From: Metallyticus violacea
Taxonomy: Eukaryota; Arthropoda; Insecta; Mantodea; Metallyticidae
Length of the DNA: 64,000 nucleotides
Assembly: GCA_030762175.1 (NCBI GenBank)
Contig: CM060842.1
Location: forward strand, 62,477,001 to 62,541,000
Direction: 5' to 3'
Part shown: one piece after another, positions 58,435 through 64,000 of the stretch
Layout: each line of letters begins with the position of its first letter
How positions within the stretch are numbered: the first letter of the stretch is position 1
Made by a program: the position numbers and the translations under genes
Notes under the pieces: generated by a model
What the model saw: the letters and a program-made list of their open reading frames with translations, nothing else
What the model was told of the DNA's origin: nothing
Database searches by the model: none

Positions 58435-59782
58435 TTAAAAAAGAAAAAATGCAAATGCATGAGAATATTAAAATTGTTCAACGATTCTTCCTTACGGAGT
58501 CCCTAGGTGTCTAAAATTATGTGGTATTTTACATCGAGAAAGAATAAAAAAAATTAGTTAGTTTAATGATTCTTGTTGAATTATGGGTTAAAAAAACTGT
58601 GAAGCAAACTTTAAGTTGCATAATAATGTTTATTTATTTACTACTTTCCGAATTGCAGTATAATTCTCTTGTATTATACAAAAATGAAAATTAAATTAGC
58701 GGGCAAAAAACGAGAAATAATCAGAAAAAATGCAAATGATTACTTTCAAATCGTTTAAAGTAAAATTGTCATAAGAATAGGTGGCTCTAATTTTTTTTTT
58801 AAATTAGATATGGGTCCACACAGAAGTGTGTCACATTTAGTCACACATTTTATCAAATAAAATTCACATTTCTCATGTTATTTTTTTGAGAGCATGAACA
58901 TATCAAACAAATAAATATAGTTTTCCTTACTTATTGAGCACGCGTGTTCAACAAAAACAATTAATGAAGTGAGGTAACAGATTTCGTTAGGTTCCTAATG
59001 GTGTGTGATGTTCCACCTTACATGTAGATTTACGACACGTTAAACAACTACATACTTAGTTCCCTGTCAGATGACTTTGGAGGCGACGAGTTTATCACTT
59101 GTTCCTTTGTCTTCTGTACGGGAATAAGTGTAGGTACTTGAAATTCTCCTTGGTAAATGGTAAAAGGACAGAACGACGGCTACTATCTTTGCACTATTTA
59201 ATCTTGCCTCTCTTAACAACGTTCGCTCAAATGTACACTAATTTGTATGGATAGAGTATATATTAATATTAACTTACAATAAGTTTATAAAATGGATTAA
59301 TCAACTTCTTAGCGTAACTAATCAGTCTGCTACGGCCAAAATAGTTCGTTAGATACTGTACTCCATTTCCACAAAACGACCTAAGACTGACAACAGAAAA
59401 CTTGTCTCACGACGAAGTATGGTAATGGATACAAGCGAATATCCTTTAGTGTTTCTTGACCATCCTTCAGATCTCTACTCTGAGATGGACACAACCATGA
59501 GCTGCTGAATAGATCTTAAAAGAGGCATCACAAAATTAGAGAATGTCTGCGGCAGCAATCAATTAACTTCTTATAAGTTATTCATACATGTGTATGTTTC
59601 ACTTGAACAATCCGTTTATTTATTGATTTTATTTGTGCGGATGTTGTAGTACACATGTATTGATAAATTTTTCTGTTTTATTATTAATTTCTCTTAGGCA
59701 TATATTTTTTATTTATTATTTGTTTTCTGTACTTAATGCTACAAAGTCATTAATATCGCTATACTGTTTGCAAAACCTTAAT
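58435..59782. other. Unassigned AT-rich DNA
   Basis: No recognised feature. Confidence 0.45.
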
Positions 59783-59813
59783 TTCTGAGGACTGTAATCT
59801 ACAGTCCTCAGAA
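59783..59813. repeat. Small perfect hairpin (14-bp arms, 3-nt loop)
   Basis: TTCTGAGGACTGTA (59783-59796) and TACAGTCCTCAGAA (59800-59813) are exact reverse complements around ATC. Stem GC content is higher than that of the surrounding DNA. No pol III terminator or A/B boxes accompany it, so I do not call it an RNA gene. Confidence 0.85.
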
Positions 59814-60114
59814 TCACATTAACATTGATTTATAGTATTTATTTGCACTCAGTAGAGCAATACAGGATGTTCATAAACTAACTTTGATGGTTTCAGAGAT
59901 TTTAAAAAGGTTTTAGACAGGCATTTGACATAAGAAATCAGAAATCAGTCTATCAGTCTATATACATTTAAATATTATAGCATTAAATTTCTAGAGGACC
60001 AGTACGCCAGTTACTAATATAACATCCATTCGAAGTAATGCACAACAAGGGACGAAGCACTCTTTTTAGCGCAGTCGATATGGTACCGGCATCAAATAAA
60101 AGCATTGTTGTTAA
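59814..60114. other. Unassigned DNA
   Basis: Nothing recognised. A short tandem (CAGTCTAT twice) lies at about 59946-59961. Confidence 0.45.

Positions 60115-60150
<36 letters not shown>
60115..60150. repeat. (TTA)n microsatellite
   Basis: About twelve TTA/ATT units. Confidence 0.95.
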
Positions 60151-61199
60151 GTTTGGACATCATTGATTTTTTCCCACTTATACATCAGTATACTTCGTTA
60201 TAAATTTAAAAATAAACAAATAAATAAGTAAGCCAATCACCAGGACCCAAACCTACAATTTTCGAAACCACAGTCGGTCGCCTTATTATTAAATAATACA
60301 CAGTTAGTTGTTTTTAGTGCCTTATTGTCACATCATTAGTTCAAAAGTTGGATGTCCTTATACCAGTGAAACAGAATGTCTACAAATGTGCTCATTAAGT
60401 GCGTTTGAAGACATTCTAAGGCAACATTTTACCCCATTTTACTTTAACACTGACATATGAGTATCTAATGACAACTATTACCTATAACTCTATTATGTTT
60501 CTTCATGAATCAATATTCCCTATCTCAAAATGCTTCTACAATCTCTAAAATTATTACGATGTAATCTCTTAACACCCGGTATACGTTAAGAGGTGGAAAA
60601 AATTAAATCGTATTTCGCAGCTGAAATTTATATTAGTTTTATCTTCTCGTTTAGATATAAGAAAGAATTTATGAAGTAGAATGTAAAACAACCAAGCATA
60701 CAAATGCCTTGTGATGCGACCTTTTAAAGTACCAACAGAGTGAGATATAAGGCTCTTGGGATAACGGCTGAACTCTGAATCTATGAGCAGAATGCTGGTA
60801 ACACTAAAAGGGGCAAAAGACAAACAATAGCAAAATGGAAGTGCTGAGAATGCTACTTGGAATATCTCACTAAAGCTACCGGAGTGCATTTCAAGGAGTG
60901 TGCTATCGAATGGGTCGCACGAAGAAGTAAGTACTTGAGAGAAAAAGATCATAAAACGCTTGAAGACCTAGATACGACAGTGTGGTGGTACTGGTGTCAT
61001 TGATATTACAAGTATTACTTTTTTAACGTTACTGTGACTAGCGCGTTCTGTTCAAGAGACCTGCATTTTCTAATGCAATAGATGTAATCCTGGAAGAGGA
61101 AAAGAGAAAGAGAGTGAAGTTAGACACAAATATACAGAAAAAATAAAATACAAGATCTGTCCGGAATATCCAGCTAATTATTGGGCTTCTCCTATATGA
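60151..61199. other. Unassigned DNA
   Basis: The longest minus-strand frame (127 codons, 60569-60952) shows hydrophobic patches but no signal, domain or repeat I recognise, and nothing around it suggests a gene. Confidence 0.4.
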
Positions 61200-61452
61200 C
61201 ATAACAGCCCAAGATCGAGCCATGGCCTGCCGCAGCGACCTCTGCTGCATCTACTTCCGTCTTACGACTTCATTGATAGAGGGCAGTATTAAAAGGGATG
61301 TGAGCAGCATTCCGGCACCCCGCCGGTTGCCTATCACGAGACTTTCGAGATCGAAGGACGCCACTTTCCATCAGGCAGCTTCCCAATTATCCTCACAAGG
61401 CTGGGTGGACCCCGATCCAGACTTGTCATTTCTTAAACAGATGCCAGGAATT
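61200..61452 (-). mobile_element. SINE-G copy 2 (minus strand, GC-rich body)
   Basis: Inverted relative to the copy at 28993-29355. On the minus strand: CGGGGTCCACCCAGCCTTGT GAGGATAATTGGGAAGCTGC, then a diverged centre with ACCGGCGGGGTGCCGGAATG CTG, then GAAGTAGATGCAGCAGAGGT CGCTGCGGCAGGCCATGG. These align in order with copy 1. The tRNA head is reduced to a TTTAGCGTTGCTGAATTCC-like remnant near 61453-61475. The 80-codon + frame at 61222-61464 is this repeat read backwards and not a gene. Confidence 0.82.
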
Positions 61453-61475
61453 CAGCAACGCTAAACTTACTAAAT

Positions 61476-62499
61476 CATACAGCCCGCCAATGCGTCCTTC
61501 ACCCCCAGCCCTCTCCATAGAATGAAGCAGCAGGCTATCACAGTCTCCCTTCCATTCCATTACCTTCCCTTCTTTCGAATATCTTCATATTGCCAATTGA
61601 CTTTTGGCTACATATTTATCGTTTTATATCTTACTACAAAGAATATATGATATGGTATTGGGGGAATGAATGTCATTGGGTATCTTGACTTGAAGAGTAA
61701 TGAGTGACAGCAAAAGGAAATGGAAACGAGGATAAGGAAAGCTTTGATAATGGAAATAGGGGTAAAACTGCTGCAGAATTCTCAAGTTAACAGAATATCA
61801 ACATCATAACGAACAATCTTGAAAGTAGAGGTTTAGAAGATTTATTTACATAAAAACAGACTACTTAGGATATGAATTATTTGACTTTTATTGTAGAATT
61901 GAAAGGAACAACAAATTTGTATAAAATTAATGTAGGGTAATTGTTAATTGAGGTTAAAGGAAACAAGGAATGAACCCAAATCTTGTGTCTGGTGTGTCTG
62001 TCAACAATTATCAAACTCTTTGCTCATTAACTCATATAGTATTTATTTTGTAGATTTAATATCTTAAGATAACTTACCCAGAGCCATATGATCAAGTACT
62101 TCTGTTGCATTCCAGCATCCAAAACTCTTATTTCAGGATTATCATTTACGCATTTTCCTTATTGTTGCATGCAGCTTGAACTTTCTCGCAGGTAGTCAGA
62201 ACTAGGCTCTGGCACGGCTAATAATCTTGGATGATGCGTGATTTTTCGAAAAGCAAAAGACATAATAACTGGCAAGCAGTTCATTGGGGATGCAGTCACA
62301 CATGCACTAAATGGCGCGTTACTGCTGAATGAGTAGCCGAGTTTACTTACGCTCTCTGGTTGCCAAGTTGCATGGGGCCAATCGATTCGTTGAGATATAC
62401 AGAATGGTTGGAAAGTTTCCTAGCTGTCATCATTAGAGGGTATTTAAATCCTAAGGGTAGAATGAATCACAAAACTCAATTTATGCATTTTTTCATTGG
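61476..62499. other. Unassigned AT-rich DNA
   Basis: No gene recognised. The right part may include more of the mariner fossil that follows, but I cannot see motifs in it. Confidence 0.4.
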
Positions 62500-62790
62500 A
62501 CTGTCGATGTAGGCGATAGACCGGTAAAAGAGCTCTTTCATGAGTGCCAACATTAGGCGTTTTTCCTGAAATTAATCTTTCAAACGGACCAACTGTGCTG
62601 CACAATAGACTGGTGTTATTGTCTTATGCTTTTTCAAGTAATCTTCCAGTATTATTCCTTGAGAATGCGAAAAACAATCTTCTCCTCCTTTAGAGTAATT
62701 TCATCAGTTGTTACCCTTACTTTGATTTCCGCTTGAACTCACGTGTGGATCTAGGCTTCGTCGACGCCCAAGAATTTTGGTCTACAGTCC
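62500..62790 (-). pseudogene. Mariner-type transposase remnant (fossil 4)
   Basis: On the minus strand a degraded central part of a mariner transposase is readable. First comes a DEA*IHT*VQAEIK-like stretch (about 62765-62720), corresponding to the DETWIHHYTPETK region. Then comes SHSQGIILEDYLKKHKTITP (about 62677-62618), corresponding to the family's WDSQGIILIDYL-KGKTITG strand, and YCAAQLVRLKD*FQEKRLML (about 62614-62555). The first catalytic Asp may survive; the second and third regions are not recognisable. Stops and frameshifts abound. An N-terminal INQFQHGRTGTEF-like stretch around 62950-62910 may extend it upstream. It is the most eroded of the four mariner relics. Confidence 0.7.
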
Positions 62791-63857
62791 AAACGCACAT
62801 AATTTTTTCAAATTCAATTTTTCGTGCACTCTTTGAGTTGCATGACTACAGTCTCAGTTATGTCACTATTTTACTCAGCAGTCTTTCATTTTGATATGGG
62901 TTTTACAAGACATCCACAAATTCCGTACCAGTGCGGCCATGTTGAAACTGGTTTATTCACAAATAAGCTTCAACCCTGACGTAGAGCTGTTATGAACTTA
63001 ATCTAATTCGGTTTTGATCTACACGGCTATCCATTTCTTTAAATACAACTTAATTTTTAATCATAGCAAGAACTCTTCCCCCCATGTTTATATTAGATGC
63101 AATGGTCATTTTAGATACTTGTCCGATTTAATTGCCCGTCGCGTCACATTGGAACTTTTTCATAGGCTGTTAGCGAATATTGATTGAACTGACGAACTTT
63201 CTGGGCACATAATAGAAATTTATGGACTTTTTTTTTTAAAAAAAGTATGTTTTGTAATGTCGCTCGGCTAAGCTTATGTACACTAGTGGTCCGCTAGGTA
63301 TCTTGTCTACCTTTCGAATCTTCGAGAATTTCGTTTCTTCTATTACCGCTAGGTAGTGCTATCATTTCTTTATCGCTCTACTTGGCGGCAAAGGGGTTGA
63401 CACTTGTTTACGGTGTAAGTTAATATGTTTCGGTCTCCGAGGTTATTGTCTGACTGGGTGGGAACTCGTGTTCCATCGTACTGCAACGATATCCTTTAGC
63501 AAGGCTTACCCACAAAATTCTTCTTTGAAATTTGGTAAATTTTTGTGATAATAGCAGTTACCTGGGTAACTAATTTATTATTTTTGTATGTATAATGTTC
63601 TTTACATTTATTTTTTCACGTTCTTACAATGCCTTTTTGTGTGCTTAATTGTGTGAAAATTTTCATTCTACTTGTGCCCCCAACTGTAATTAATTTCTTG
63701 ATTAATTCTTCCACCATGGTTTGGTTATAAAGGTAATAATTGTAAGAAGCCTATATAATAATGCCCTCTGTTAAGACAGTAATTATTAAGTTGTTTATAT
63801 AAGTAGTAATGTACGAAAAATTAAATTAATATTGAATTAATTTGGAATTTAAATTAG
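62791..63857. other. Unassigned DNA, possibly continuing the mariner fossil
   Basis: No certain feature. CCGCTAGGTA occurs twice (about 63291 and 63346). Confidence 0.4.

Positions 63858-63902
<45 letters not shown>
63858..63902. repeat. (AT)n microsatellite
   Basis: About 22 AT units, followed shortly by a G run (63919-63925). Confidence 0.95.
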
Positions 63903-63905
<3 letters not shown>

Positions 63906-64000
63906 CATCTTTCTTTAGGGGGGGAAAAACTGCATCTTGAAAGTTCATTTTTTTGTCATGTTGGTTTCTCTGGCTGCCAACGCAGCAGACTGTAAGGAAG

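Noticed and set aside
60569..60952. 127-codon minus frame
   Set aside because: Hydrophobic composition typical of AT-rich antisense frames; no recognisable domain or gene context.
1..64000. CRISPR array, bacterial operon or prophage
   Set aside because: No regularly spaced repeats with unique spacers, no long prokaryotic-style open frames and no ribosome-binding-site pattern; the content is eukaryotic repeats.

Overview
The window looks like non-coding nuclear DNA from an arthropod, most probably an insect with a large, repeat-rich genome. I infer this from AT-rich composition, many decayed elements, several tRNA-derived SINE families, fossil mariner transposases and a CR1/L2-like non-LTR retrotransposon tail. 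Short TTAGG tracts (the arthropod telomere unit) fit but prove little. A cockroach, termite or other hemimetabolous insect is plausible; the species cannot be named from sequence alone. I found no bacterial-type gene, operon or CRISPR array, and no protein-coding host exon I can defend. Every longer open frame I could recognise is a repeat, a microsatellite or a dead transposon fragment.

Layout. 1-17.9 kb: unassigned AT-rich DNA with SINE-A (2551, 13058), SINE-B (5169, with target-site duplications), other tRNA-headed short elements (7239, 9395, 11914), a GC-richer repeat (8330-8745) and a divergent tandem duplication (13301-13650). 18-25 kb: three dead mariner-type transposases on the + strand (17990, 19990, 24536). 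The first carries long A and TTA microsatellites inside its former reading frame. 25-31.7 kb: an RFX X-box-like palindrome (25510), more SINEs including a well-preserved SINE-A with 13-bp target-site duplications (27352-27635), and a different SINE with a GC-rich body (28993). 31.7-33.4 kb: a 5'-truncated CR1/L2-like reverse transcriptase tail with its hairpin 3' end, bracketed by SINE-A sequence. 36-41 kb: SINE-A and SINE-B copies, then a roughly 150-bp satellite interrupted by a near-perfect 106-bp-arm inverted repeat (40284-40515). 43-54 kb: further SINEs, and at 44817-44841 a strong juxtaposed splice acceptor and donor that resembles a recursive-splicing ratchet point. 54.5-54.9 kb: a hAT-like terminus followed by two hairpins, one with perfect 51-bp arms. 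55-64 kb: microsatellites, second copies of two dispersed repeats, a small perfect hairpin (59783) and a fourth mariner fossil on the minus strand.

How it fits together. The simplest reading is one long intron or intergenic interval filled by mobile elements of several ages. The ratchet-like site, with a second donor 142 nt downstream, makes a very long + strand intron the more testable option. The two large inverted repeats are the least explained structures and could be foldback elements or hairpin-RNA sources.
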